64,000 bases of DNA, taken from positions 3,592,746 to 3,656,745 of the forward strand of contig OZ025222.1 in NCBI GenBank assembly GCA_964019055.1. The letters run 5' to 3'. The translations under genes and the position numbers were made by a program. Each line of letters opens with the position of its first letter. Position 1 is the stretch's first letter. Below are positions 1 through 23,280 of this stretch, piece by piece. The stretch is from Anthopleura xanthogrammica. Its lineage: Eukaryota > Cnidaria > Anthozoa > Actiniaria > Actiniidae. The notes under the pieces were generated by a model. It made no database searches. It saw only the letters and a list, made by a program, of their open reading frames with translations, and was not told the origin of the DNA.

Positions 1-1771
1 ATTTTGTTGAAGAGCTTGCAGTGCCCGAGTCTGCTCAAGTTGCCGAACGAGAAACCACAAAAGGAAATGAAATTGACGAAAAGGTCTCCGCCCAAGCTAG
101 ATGTATATACGAAGAAGATGTCTTCGATGAAAAGCCATTGGAGTTACATTTTGAAACATTTGTTGCTCCAGTACAACGCGAGCTCATCCAGGAGGAAATT
201 GTTATAATCCCTGATGGGCCTTTGTTCATGGTGCCATTTGCTGCTCTTCAAGATCCAAAGACAGGCAAATTTTTATCGGAAATGAAACGCATTCGTCTGT
301 CTCCTTCTTTGACGACTTTGAAACTTCTGCAAGAATCCTCAGATGATCACCATTATAAGGTTAGTACTTTCTACATTACCAATGCGGCTGACTGGCTGCA
401 TATCCAGCGTGGTTGGTCCTTAATGTAGTGGCCGTTACACCGTTCTCTATCACACATGACCTTTCGAGACAAAACATTTCACTCCAGACGTGAACTTGGT
501 GGACGTCAATCAAATGCATTTCTCAAAGGCCGTTTACCAGCACCTAGCAAACTAGCAGACAGCAAGTTTTATAATGTTCGAATATTTGACAATGGTCAAG
601 TTGACCCCCACCAAGATCGCGTCTGGAGCAAGATATTTTGCCTCGAACGTGTGACTGAAAATCGCTGTAACACGGGTCATGTTCAATTCCTGCCAAGGGA
701 ATTTGATATTTTTCTCTTGTATCTTTGGGTGTCCTAGCTAGGGCAATATTTTTCTCTAAGGGGTCGAAACTGAAGACCGTAAATTGGGATGCAGAGTAGA
801 ATTGAAATAATCTAGAAAATGGGCTGCGTTAGGTGTGTGAGTGAAACAAAGATACAAAAGAAAAAATATCAAATGTGCTTAAATAATTCGCGGAAGTCGA
901 ACCTACATCTTCAGCTTTTTTCTCTTGTATTTTGCGTAAGTGTGAACCTGTTATGATGAAGATAATAGTGATGCTTTTGACTGATCGATAGCGATGATGA
1001 TGGGGTTGATGATGATGATGATGTTGATTAGATTATTATTATTGTTGTTGTTGTTGTTGTTGTTGTTATTATTAATATTATTGTTATTTTTATTTTTATT
1101 AATATAATTATTATTATTATTAGTCAGGAGCGCTGATCGTTGGAAATCCTGAAATTGGAAAAGTCAAGTTTGGAGGTGAAGAAAAATCGTTTATCAATTT
1201 ACCTGGTGCAGAACATGAAGCTAAAGAGATTGCCAAACTCCTTGAAGTGGAGCCATTGACAGGAAGACAAGCCACCAAAGTAGCAGTCCTCCAAAAGCTA
1301 AGGGTTGGTGTGTCCGTTATCCACTTTGCTGCACATGGAAGTGAAAATGGACAAATTCTTCTTGCTCCATCTACGTCGCCAGCAACGAACAGCATTCCAG
1401 AAGAGCATGACTACATCTTGACAATGCAGGAAGCTCAAGAAAGTGGTCTCCGAGCTCAACTCGTTGTGCTGAGCTGCTGCCACAGTGGTCGTGGTGAGAT
1501 TAAGGCAGAGGGAGTGGTAGGAATGACTCGAGCGTTTCTTGCTGCAGGAGCCCGTGCTGTTGTAGCGTCATTGTGGGCCATTGCTGACGATGCGACTAAG
1601 GTATTTATGCTGAAATTTTATTCGCATCTAAAGAAAGGAGAGAGTGCCAGTAAGAGCCTACAGCAAGCAATGAAGGAAATGAGAGAAACAGAGAGCTACA
1701 AGGAACCAAGGTACTGGGCTGCCTTTTTTCTTATTGGCGATGACGTCACCATCACGACATTAAATACTTAG
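1..1771 (+). CDS. CHAT-domain protein (TPR-CHAT type), 3' end
   Basis: Only the last two coding exons are in the window: <1-359 and 1124-1771. The reading frame is open at the left edge. The exon 1 donor (GTTAGT at 360) and exon 2 acceptor (TAG ending at 1123) join in phase 0. The protein end is a CHAT domain, a caspase-like cysteine protease fold. Visible landmarks are the strand motif [15 protein letters not shown] in exon 1, HFAAHG with the likely catalytic His (codon 1334-1336), and [12 protein letters not shown] with the likely catalytic Cys (second Cys, 1478-1480). [19 protein letters not shown] and the closing ALFLIGD-like strand (AAFFLIGDD) follow. In animals such domains normally sit after many TPR repeats (annotated as TPR protein 28-like). 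The TPR part would lie left of the window and is not seen. Substrate unknown; family identity is strong. Confidence 0.85.
600..930. repeat. tRNA-like SINE fragments in inverted orientation (CHAT intron)
   Basis: The intron carries a block at about 645-735 with a weak B-box-like stretch and the tail GATATTTTTCTCTTGTAT, and a partly inverted partner at about 835-930. The same tail is found in the foldback at 62040-62312. A T-rich GTT/ATT low-complexity run at 1030-1120 leads into the acceptor. Confidence 0.4.
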
Positions 1772-2629
1772 AAATCGAATGGGTATAAACCCAGCAAGTC
1801 AGAAAGGAAGCAGTATACCTAGAAGAAAACTCATTGAAACTAACCACATCACCTTCTGAAAAGTCGACTTCCTGAAAAGAGTACTGTTGGGCTGATGATG
1901 AAAGCCAAATATTTACAGGCAGGAGTATAAAAACTGTAACAAAACTGTACATAACTATGTAGCTAGCCAGCAACAGGGAACAGGCATTTACTGCATTAGA
2001 ATTAGAATTGTTCCTCGTTAGAATTTATTATCATAGTTTTGATCTTCATATTCAATTCTCTAATTGCGCCACACAATCATCAACAGAATTTAAGAGATCT
2101 GAGAGCAAAATATATTTCTAGAAAAGTCTTAATTCAATCATTTTGTAAAGAAATTGTTATTGTAGAATTTGAATTTGTTACCGTGATGTTGGATAAGTAT
2201 CATTTTTGTATTTCAGGCCCCTCGCTAGGGGTGGTTCGACGGTTCAAACTAATCTCACTCCGGGAGAAAAGTTGGATGCATAAATACAATAACTGAGATT
2301 GTCAAAAAAACAGACTCTCCCTTTCGAGGTCATGCTTAGCGATGGGCCTGTCAGTATTTTATAGCTTATTTAGATCCCAGTTATATTCTTTATCTTTGAT
2401 GATCATTTTTTCATCATTTTCCATTCTAGTTCGTTTTAATAATTATTCTTTCACTTCTAGAAAGGTATTGAGATATCCATCTGAAAAAGTGAAAAAAAAA
2501 ATTTGATTAGTATGTAGGACAACAAGAGTTAGTTAGTTATTTCTAAAATTGTCATTACTTTTGTAAGAATGGGTTTTTGCAGCACAAATATAATCAATAT
2601 AAAAAGAAATAATTTGATCACCAATTGTC

Positions 2630-2630
<1 letters not shown>
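1772..2630. other. Intergenic, no gene recognised
   Basis: This AT-rich stretch follows the CHAT stop codon. It must contain that gene's 3' UTR, but no clear polyadenylation signal stands out. I looked here for CHDH exons 4-8 of the truncated copy A and found none. Confidence 0.5.
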
Positions 2631-2635
<5 letters not shown>

Positions 2636-2685
<50 letters not shown>

Positions 2686-3440
2686 TTGATCATCAGCATC
2701 ATCCTCACCATCATCACCACCACCATCCTCACCACCACCACCATCATCATCACCATCACCATCACCATCACCATCACCATCATCATCACCATAACCATCA
2801 CCATCACCATCACCATCACCATCACCATCACCATCACCATCACCATCACCACCACCATCACCATCACCATCACCATCACCATCACCATCACCATCACCAT
2901 CACCATCACCATCACCATCACCATCACCATCACCATCACCATCACCATCACCATCACCATCACCATCACCATCACCATCACCATCACCATCACCATCACC
3001 ATCACCATCACCATCACCATCACCATCACCATCACCATCACCATCACCATCACCATCACCATCACCATCACCATCACCATCACCATCACCATCACCATCA
3101 CCATCACCATCACCATCACCATCACCATCACCATCACCATCACCATCACCATCACCATCACCATCACCATCACCATCACCATCACCATCACCATCACCAC
3201 CACCACCACCACCATCACCATCACCATCATCATCATCATCACCATCACCACCACCATCACCATCACCATCACCATCACCATCACCATCACCATCACCATC
3301 ACCATCACCATCACCATCACCATCACCATCACCATCACCATCACCATCACCATCACCATCACCATCACCACCACCACCACCACCACCACCATCACCATCA
3401 CCATCATCATCATCATCATCACCACCACTACCATCCTTGT
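2636..3440. repeat. (ATT)n plus long (CATCAC)n microsatellite
   Basis: About 18 ATT triplets are followed by roughly 740 bp of CATCAC hexamers with CAC-rich and ATC-rich patches. It ends in the same flank, just left of CHDH exon 3, that borders the CAC microsatellite of copy B (12240-12440). Copy A homology stops at this tract. Long open frames across it encode only His, Met-Val or Ile-Thr runs and are not genes. Confidence 0.95.
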
Positions 3441-4299
3441 CATTTTCATCATCATACCTTGAAATTCAACAGACCTTTACTGGAACACATGAATATTTTA
3501 CACAAATGCGAAGCAGACTTAGCAACAGGGAATTTGGAGCTGGATAATTAACTAGATTTTTAATTGTACAAACGAATTTATAGACGAGTGCTTTTGTAAA
3601 TAGTACCATGTGGACACAGGGATATTTTACCTCAAAATCTAGGTAGCCCCGAGGATTCAAAAATGGATAGCTAGACAGGTAAACGTATAGCAGGATATAT
3701 AGACGAGTACCTTTGTAAACAGTTATGTCAAAGACTCCAACTCCTTCCTGCTGGTAACCATTCATGTCTTCTGTGAATGGATATCCTGCTTCTTGTCCTG
3801 CCTTGAGAAACGCGTTGAAAAGAGGGTTGTTTATTTTGGCTTTGGTCACATGTAAAGGTCCATCACCACCACGGTATTCATTTGGACCTGTTGAAAGAAA
3901 ATGAACTCTGAGAATGGCATTACTTTCCAACTGAATATACTCCCCTTAAATTCCTTACAAGATGTACACACCTCCCCATACCTAGCCTGCGTCACATCCG
4001 GACAAACTACGGTTAAGTCCGTCTGTGAAACAACGCCAGAAAGCTTGTTCCGACCCCCAGCGAACTAGCAAGGATATATATGAAGCGATTTCTGATTGGC
4101 TGTTACCAATTCGAATTCTAACACGATCGATGATTGGTCAATGACTTGTCACAACAATCACTTCCGACGCCCGAAGTCTTCACGAATATCACAAAACAAA
4201 ATGGCGTTAGAAGATGCGCTTTAAGAAGTCGAAAAACAGTTTGAAATCGAAAGCCTTCTTCCCGAACAAAAAGACCCAACCCCATTGGATAATACATAC

Positions 4300-4495
4300 C
4301 AAGTTCATGTGTCTGTGCCTGTGTGACAACCCTCCCCATACCCACCCCCATGGGATATACATACTTAGTTCATGTGCCTGTGCCTGTGTGACAACCCTCC
4401 CCATACCCACCCCCATGGGATATACATACCTAGTTCATGTGCCTGTGCCTGTGTGACAAACCTCCCCTTACCCACCCCCATGGGATATACATACC
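4300..4495 (-). repeat. 65-bp minisatellite repeating the exon 2 donor (copy A)
   Basis: Units of 65 bp repeat the end of exon 2 (codons for THEL) with its GTATGTATAT donor and about 40 bp of intron. Donor-like junctions fall at 4495 (used in the model), 4430, 4365 (AAGTATG variant) and 4300. Confidence 0.9.
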
Positions 4496-5007
4496 TAATT
4501 CATGTGTCTGTGCCTTCTTAAAGTATGGCAGACAATCAGCATATGACCATCCTTTAGCTCCTTCACGTTCCCATCTGTCGTAATCATGCGCATGTCCTCT
4601 GATATATATCATAGCATTGATAGACGATGTACCTCCTAACACCCTCCCCCTAGGGCAATACATAACTCTGTTATTGAGATTTTTCTGTGGTACCGTGTTG
4701 TAAGACCAGTTATATTCGGTACCAGCAACTATCATCTGGATTGGTAGACCTGCCGGCATCTGGATTGTCACTGCCAAGGCATCACTTGGTCCTGCCTCCA
4801 GTAGTAGAACACTATTGCTAGGATCAGCTGACAGACGATTGGCTAAAACACATCCCGCTGATCCAGCACCACAGATGACGTAATCATGAGTAGAAGAAAA
4901 CGTTGTTATTGACTTGCGAGAATTGAACCCTGAAAATGAGTAAGAGACATCATTGATGTAACCCAAGAGGACTTTGCATATTTTACAAAATATTATCTCA
5001 CTTTTTA

Positions 5008-5311
5008 CAGCGCGACGCGCCTTACCGTGGCCATCCTGCCAAAGTTTCGTACAAGTACGATAAATCACTTCTTGCAAAGAATTTCCACATGAAAAAGACT
5101 GCCTACGAAAGTATTAAGTGTTAGCAAGCCAAAAGAGCAAAACTGGTTTTAGAAATAGAGATTTTTAAGCATTTTCTTCAAGTTCTTGCTCCGAAGTTCA
5201 AATATTTGCGGTAACAACAAAGCAAGTTCACATGCAAATTTACAGATTCTCGCTTTCTGATTGGCTAACTTGTAAAAAAGTTTGTTGGGTAGGGTAAGGC
5301 GCGTCGCGCTG
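5008..5311. mobile_element. MITE, CAGCGCGACGCGC family
   Basis: A 19-bp perfect terminal inverted repeat, CAGCGCGACGCGCCTTACC, lies at 5008-5026 and 5293-5311. A TA precedes the left end and CA follows the right, so a TA target duplication is possible but damaged. The same termini bound the inner element at 11157-11336. Located in intron 1 of CHDH copy A. Confidence 0.8.
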
Positions 5312-5863
5312 CAATCCCCTGAGCATGCGCTTAGAGCAGTAGCGCGGAACTCTTGATGCTTGTATAGCTGTATATTTTAATCAAAGGCGCATACCAAACA
5401 TATCTACATGGAATATATAATATATTAAATGCATTCAAAATATAAACAAGTTTCTACTGCGATATAGCTTCGAGTGGCTTTCGTATTTGAACAAAATCCG
5501 AAAGCAAATTTCGACGTAAAATTATTCCAGTTCGGATATAAATCATTTCAAGAGGGCATAAATATATTTATGCTCTTTTGATCGTTTTTAATACGAGCGC
5601 GTGATACATTTGCAGATTCAGACGTATCACAACGAATCCCAAATCCCCGAAGAATCATTACCTCCCGATCAAGGTTGCCCGAAAAAAAACCATCTCAACC
5701 CTGTATTAAGATTCCCTATTTATATCAACCAAGATATGGCATCTGTTTTATAATACCAAGATGAAAATCTAAAATCTACAATGCAAATTTTCATCAGTGG
5801 TCATTTTTTTCTCGAAATGAAAACTGAAATACAAACTAAAATCTTTAGACCCTTCGTTCTTTA

Positions 5864-6004
5864 AGAATACAAACACTAAAAGGGTGCTACAAATTGATCT
5901 ACTAAATAGTGATAGTATCGTTTTCTATTGTTTAATTACTGCCGGCCATTCAGTAGCACTATTAAATAGTGATAAGTTTTGAACACTTTTAGTGTTTGTA
6001 TTCT
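5864..6004. mobile_element. Short foldback element (141 bp)
   Basis: The termini AGAATACAAACACTAAAAG and its inverse lie at the two ends. It sits in intron 1 of copy A and is missing from the matching intron of copy B, so it is probably an insertion. Confidence 0.65.
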
Positions 6005-6145
6005 GGCTCTTCCTCTCCAAGGATGTGAGAGGAAACAATCGATTGCTTGCACCTTCACAAGTTTGGGACAATTCTAGCAGAGGAATATTCTTTAGCTTTT
6101 GATTTCTCTTAATTCTTTCACCATGAAAAAGACACGCACCTATTA

Positions 6146-6329
6146 CTGCTATTTTCATAAACATGCAAACTCGGTATCTGCGAGCTGCACGCTGAAATTT
6201 GGTTTTTCGCTTCCATCGATTAAAAATAACCAGTCGGTACCTTTTATATTTTTGACTGGCGGCAGTGAAAAACCACATTACAACGGGCAACTCGCAACTA
6301 CAGTGTTCGCGTGTTTATGAAAATTTCAG
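6146..6329. mobile_element. TA-flanked 184-bp MITE (copy A orientation)
   Basis: The termini are CTGCTATTTTCATAAAC and inverse, flanked by TA on both sides (6144-6145, 6330-6331). A second 184-bp copy sits at 14939-15122 in the matching intron of copy B, at another site and reversed. A degenerate third piece is near 35978-36095. Confidence 0.85.
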
Positions 6330-6685
6330 TAACACACTACCGTCGTTTGCATCCAGGCGCGAACGCTAGACATCAAAACATGCTCTGTTACTTGAAACAT
6401 GCATATTTAAATTATAGGACATCGTTTGTCGATTTTAAACGAGACCGCCATTTACGTTGACTATTACCCGACAAGCATCCAAGTTTCAGGAGACAATCAG
6501 GACATGTTTTGATTTCTAGTGCTCACGCCTAGAGGCAAACGATCGTGTAGGTCAGAAAGAGCATGCATGTTTTCTGAAACATTTTAGGCGATTTTACCTT
6601 TGTTTCCAAGATGTCTTGAATAGAGACATCGTAGACCACCGAGGGCACGGGTTCCTGGTTTAAATCGTACAGCAAGGAATGACAT

Positions 6686-6856
6686 CTCAGTCTTCTTAAC
6701 TTGTACGACTTCAGGCGAATAGAGGTGAAAGATCTTTATGTAAGTTAAGCTGTACGAGTCTTGGATTAATTTAATGGAATATTGGTCACTCGTTTGAACA
6801 GTCGAGTTGTTTCAAATGTTGTGTGAACCTGGGTCGTCGGCCTTTTATGCAAATAG
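6686..6856 (-). promoter_or_regulatory. Conserved CHDH upstream block, copy A
   Basis: About 160 bp upstream of the start codon is well conserved among the array copies. On the minus strand it contains ATTTGCATAAAAGGCC (plus strand 6841-6856), a TATA-like motif about 160 bp before the ATG, then a 5' UTR-like stretch. The promoter role is inferred from conservation and position. Confidence 0.5.
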
Positions 6857-7005
6857 CTCCAAAGTAAATGCCTGAGCGCCTGCAGTCCCTGTTTTAGTGC
6901 CCTTGACGGCCTTCCTAGCTGGTCTAAGGGCTGCAAAAGGATTTGCCCTGGATATTATACAAAGGGTGTTGCTCTCATACTTTTGTTTTTGTCTGTAATT
7001 AAATA

Positions 7006-7343
7006 CTCCAGTTTCACATTCGATGCAAACCGCTGTTTTTGAAGACCACGGACTCATTTGCACAGGCATAGCCTCGTTTATGAGTCAGCTATTCAACGAC
7101 ACCATTAAAAGTCCGTGGGATTTCAAAAACTTGGTATTGTTCAACTTCTTTACGTTACAGTTGACTTTAGCAAGTCATTAGCAACAACCAACTTTAATGT
7201 AAAGAATGTGCAAGTTGAATAATACCAATCCCATGGACTTTTAATGGTGTATTTGAATAGATGACTTATAAACGAGGCTAAGCCTGTGCAAATGAGTCTG
7301 TGGTCTTCAAAAACAGCGGTTTGCATCGAATGTGAAACTGGAG
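7006..7343. mobile_element. TA-flanked 338-bp foldback MITE
   Basis: Long inverted termini begin CTCCAGTTTCACATTCGATG and pair over about 140 bp, with a short unpaired centre. TA flanks both ends. The homologous flank upstream of copy C (around 23440) lacks the element. A solo half-element of the same family lies at 61545-61765. Confidence 0.9.
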
Positions 7344-7582
7344 TATTCCCCGCATATCCAGGACTTGCTTTTCGAATGTCAAAAAAAAAAAAATCCTTTC
7401 TTGGCATCGTATGGACAAAAAGTTTTCTCTAAAGCATCAAATTAAAGGAAATTTATTGGAGAATTGATATCTGGGGGCAAATTTTAGGATAAGTTTGTAA
7501 TTTTGGAGATGTGGAGGTAAAAGTAGGGGTCGGTGGGAAATTTTGGAGGCGCTGTTACAGACCTTCCCATAACATATACCCC

Positions 7583-7712
7583 TTGTAGCATCTTGGAATG
7601 CAGCTCAATTTAGAGGACAAAACAACATATGTTCCAATTCTCAGGAGATTGATATTCTTTTGTTTTGTCCTCCAAATTGAGCTGTTTTGACGTCACGTGA
7701 AAGGGGTCTATA
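7583..7712. mobile_element. Hairpin MITE with GCAGCTCAATTTGGAGG arms
   Basis: The arms GCAGCTCAATTTAGAGGACA and their inverse pair around a short loop. Related copies are at 22285-22390, 23674-23780 and 51124-51262, and a half copy near 47845-47890. Confidence 0.75.
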
Positions 7713-7954
7713 CATAGGAAGAGCAAGGGGAATTTCCAAACGGCTCAAAACCCCTCAAAAACGCAGTTTCATGCCAACATTTCATTACCAAAATGGTCCT
7801 CAACTACCAAACCAAATTTGTAGAGACTTTATTGAAAACTATACAGCAATTTAACTCATTCTGAAAGGATACTTTCAAACCATATGAGTTCTGATCTCAT
7901 GGCATGGCGTGATAACGACTGGTCACGTGACTCACAAGTCTTCGAAGAAGAAAG

Positions 7955-8365
7955 TGCAGCTTGGGATCTCGGGAACTGCAACTTAGGATCTTGGAAACTA
8001 CAACTTGGGATCTTGGGATCTTGAGATCTTGGGATCTGCAGCTTAGGATCTTGGGATCTTGGAAACTGCAACTTAGGATCTTGAGATCTTGGGAACTGCA
8101 CTTAGGATCTTGGGAACTGCAACTTAGGATCTTGAGATCTTGGAAACTGCAACTTAGGATCTTGAGATCTTGGCAACTGCAACTTAGGATCTTGAGATCT
8201 TGGCAACTGCAACTTAGGATCTTGAGATCTTGGCAACTGCAACTTAGGATCTTGAGATCTTGGCAACTGCAACTTAGGATCTTGGGATCTTGGGAACTGC
8301 AACTTAGGATCTTGGGCTCTTGGGAACTGCAACTTAGGATCTTGGGATCTTGGCTGGGATCTCGG
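7955..8365. repeat. 30-bp minisatellite, about 13 units
   Basis: Units of about 30 bp such as GGCAACTGCAACTTAGGATC plus TTGAGATCTT are arrayed head to tail about 430 bp beyond the stop codon of CHDH copy B. Open frames through it are repeat artefacts. Confidence 0.95.
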
Positions 8366-8798
8366 CGGAACTCGTGATGTCCCTTAGAGAGCTCCGTAAT
8401 GCTGCTTTATACTTTACTACTCATTTAATTAGGTTGATGTTACTTGTTCTGTAAAAATAGTAAGCATGATACATAACATGGCAAGGTAATTTAACAGGCT
8501 ATGATTGGTCTATTTGCACAGTAGCGCGATTCAAATGCCATTTTTGAGAGATCAGATTGGAAAATTCAAGTAGCCATAAAATCGTAGGTTTTTATTAAAA
8601 TCCTCTGAAATCTTAGAAATTTCAGATAATATACTTTTAAAAAGTATAATGTAATTGATAAAAACTACAGATAATACATTTTAATGTTCTCAGCTAATCA
8701 AATATTCAGTATAATATCATCATCTTTGTCAATATAAAAGAATTCACTGGAGTACCACACAGTTCAGTTTTGGGACCTCTTTCACCAAATGACATAGA

Positions 8799-15372
<6,574 letters not shown>

Positions 15373-15535
15373 CTCAGTCTTCTTGTACGACTTTAGGCGA
15401 ATAGAGGTGAAAGATCTTTATGTAAGTTAAGCTGTACGAGTCTTGGATTAATTACATGGAATATTGGTCACTCGTTCAATCAGTTGAGTTGTTTCAAATG
15501 TTGTGTGACCCTGGGTCGGTCGTCGGCAAATATCT
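15373..15535 (-). promoter_or_regulatory. CHDH upstream block, copy B, TATA-like motif lost
   Basis: The block is homologous to those of A, C and D. Where they have GGCCTTTTATGC on the plus strand, B has only a repeated GTCGGTCGTCGGC, so the TATA-like ATAAAAGG is gone. Probably weaker expression; this is inference. Confidence 0.45.
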
Positions 15536-15906
15536 CATATCTCCCAAGGAATGCCTGAGCGATTGCAGACCCTGTTTTAGTGCCCTTCACAGCCTTCCTA
15601 GCTGGTCTAAGGACTGCAAAAAGATTGCCTGTATATTATACGATGGGCGTTGTTCTCATACTCAAGTAAAATAATGCAAAGCTTTGCATACCTAGGATGC
15701 GTGACTTCATAGGATCATAGCACCCAAAGTTTTGAGAGACACATTTGAATCATTAGCATACAGTGTCACGCAATCAAGAAGATTTGTAGAGGTCAGACAG
15801 GGTTAGACAGATCAATAGTACTATTGATTTGAAAGAGTTTGAGATCCCTACTGCACACTTTACTGCTCATTTGATTAGGGTGATTTTACTTGTCCTAAGA
15901 CTTGAG

Positions 15907-16485
15907 CCCCATTCACACCAACTAACCTTGGTATTTATTAATTTATCTATGCATTTCCATCGTCGTTTGGCTGCCATTTTTCCCGGGGGGGGGGGGGACT
16001 CCCTTATAAAAGGGGGCGGGGGTCCTCGTCGGAAATTTTGAAAATGACCCCTAAAAGGGACCTGTATTTTGAGATGATGGGCGTGGCAGTGATGAAATTT
16101 CACCCCTAAGAGGGACCAATCAATAAGTGACACAATCCAAAAATGGGATTAAAATAAAAATCAATCTTTGAAAAGAAGCATTGTTGCTGATCTTACACCC
16201 TAAGCGGGACCACAAAACTCAGCTAGTGGGCATTCTCGTCATTATCACCCTAAGCGGGACCAAAACACTGATTTCAAACCCTAAAAGGGACGACGAGGAC
16301 CCCCGCCCCCTTTTATAAGGGAGTCCCCCCCCGGGCCATTTTTATACAGGATTAAAACTACATCCCCAAAATAGCTTAGTTAAAGAAGGTTTGAAAGTTG
16401 TTTAGTTAAGGGTACAGGCTGATGGAAGGGCAGTAGTTCAACTAAACAACCTTTAAACATGTTTAAAGGTCCGGTGTGAATGGGG
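15907..16485. mobile_element. Nested MITEs: poly-G-ended element inside a second one
   Basis: The inner element, 15982-16335 (354 bp), has roughly 48-bp arms starting CCCGGGGGG and an 8-bp target duplication CCATTTTT (15974-15981, 16336-16343). Its inside repeats CCCTAAGCGGGACCA-like units. The outer arms are CCCCATTCACACC at 15907-15919 and the inverse at 16473-16485. It lies between CHDH copies C and B. Confidence 0.85.
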
Positions 16486-17286
16486 TATATGTAAGACTTA
16501 ATTGAAATATCTGATCTTGCAATCTTTGATCATCCATCATGAACAGGTCCAAGTCACCAAGATTGCATAATTCAACAGGCTTTTCTTCCGATGATGATGA
16601 ATTTTTTTTAGGTTTTTTCCCCTCATTTTTTTCTTCTTTTTTTCTTTCTTGCATTCCGAGATCCTCAATTTTATATATGCTTGATTACCCATGTTTACAC
16701 AGTTTTGACACAGGCGCTTATTATAAATGCTATAGTAAAGTTTATAGATAATTTATTGTTTTCTTCGATTCGATTTTCTACGTTTTCACCAAAACCAAGC
16801 TTGGACTCCCTGTATATTAACTCTATTTGTCAACAGAGGAGGATCCAGTACTATCCCATCATGCATCGCGATTGAGATATAACATTTTTCCATTTAAATA
16901 GCTGAAATGAATATTTTCAAAATTAAAAAATCAATTGTACTTAAGTAGAGTGTATGTCATACCTTTTAGCGATATCTATTTTCTAAATCCTTCAAGAAAA
17001 TTTATAGATATTCGTCAAAATACAAGTAATTTAGGTTCAGCACAGATCCTACAGATGGCTACTTTTATTTGCCAAATTAGTCGATCATGTCTTCATCAAA
17101 TGCCAAAGCAACACCTTATAATTAGTATTATTAGTAGTAGAAGTATCATCACAAAAAGATGCACATAAACTGGGGTTTAAACCAAAGAAAACTATAATAA
17201 GCACGCAAAGGCATTCATTATCAAGGAATTCACAGGAGTACCACACAGTTCAGTTTTGGGACCTCTTTCTCTTAGGAGATAGGACA
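16486..17286. other. Intergenic between CHDH C and B, no gene seen
   Basis: AT-rich DNA with no convincing coding frame. The last 60 bp resemble the 3' flanks of copies B and D (ACCACACAGTTCAGTTTTGG), so that part is probably the CHDH 3' UTR. Confidence 0.5.
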
Positions 17287-23113
<5,827 letters not shown>

Positions 23114-23280
23114 CTCAGTCTTCTTAACTTGTACGATTTCAGGCGAATAAAGGTGAAAGATCTTTATGTAAGTTAAGCTGTACGAGTCTTGGATTAACTA
23201 TATGAAATATTGGTCACTCGTTCGATCAGTCGAGTTGTTTCAAATGTTGTGTGACCCTGGGTCGTCGGCCTTTTATGCAA
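23114..23280 (-). promoter_or_regulatory. Conserved CHDH upstream block, copy C
   Basis: Intact TATA-like ATAAAAGG (plus 23269-23278) about 160 bp before the start codon, within the block shared by A, C and D. Confidence 0.5.

Larger units (their letters stand above)
3711..6685 (-). pseudogene. CHDH copy A: 5' fragment (exons 1-3 only)
   Basis: Exons on the minus strand are 6598-6685 (start codon and presequence, 88 nt), 4495-4929 and 3711-3887, all with GT-AG borders and continuous phase. The encoded part covers the mitochondrial presequence, the FAD-binding GAGSAG motif, GMC signature RGRVLGGTSSIN and the [12 protein letters not shown] region (KAKINNPLF here). It then ends at the donor after VYK. 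Exons 4-8, which carry substrate-domain segments and the catalytic His/Asn, are absent between here and the CHAT gene. The only sequence beyond is the microsatellite. It is closest to copy B in both exons and intron 1, so it is probably a partial duplicate of B or of B's ancestor. Two extra residues sit in the loop after MPAGLP. A transcript could still be made, but a functional oxidoreductase could not. Confidence 0.85.

Noticed and set aside
1772..2690. Hidden exons 4-8 of CHDH copy A
   Set aside because: I searched by eye for the conserved [21 protein letters not shown] and CKMG coding segments and found none.
2529..3551. Long open frames coding His, Met-Val or Ile-Thr runs on both strands
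   Set aside because: They are translations of the CATCAC and ATT microsatellites with no independent coding sign.
7961..8377. 138-codon frame with LQLRILRSW repeats
   Set aside because: A 30-bp unit stays open in every frame by chance; it follows the copy B stop codon and has no gene context.
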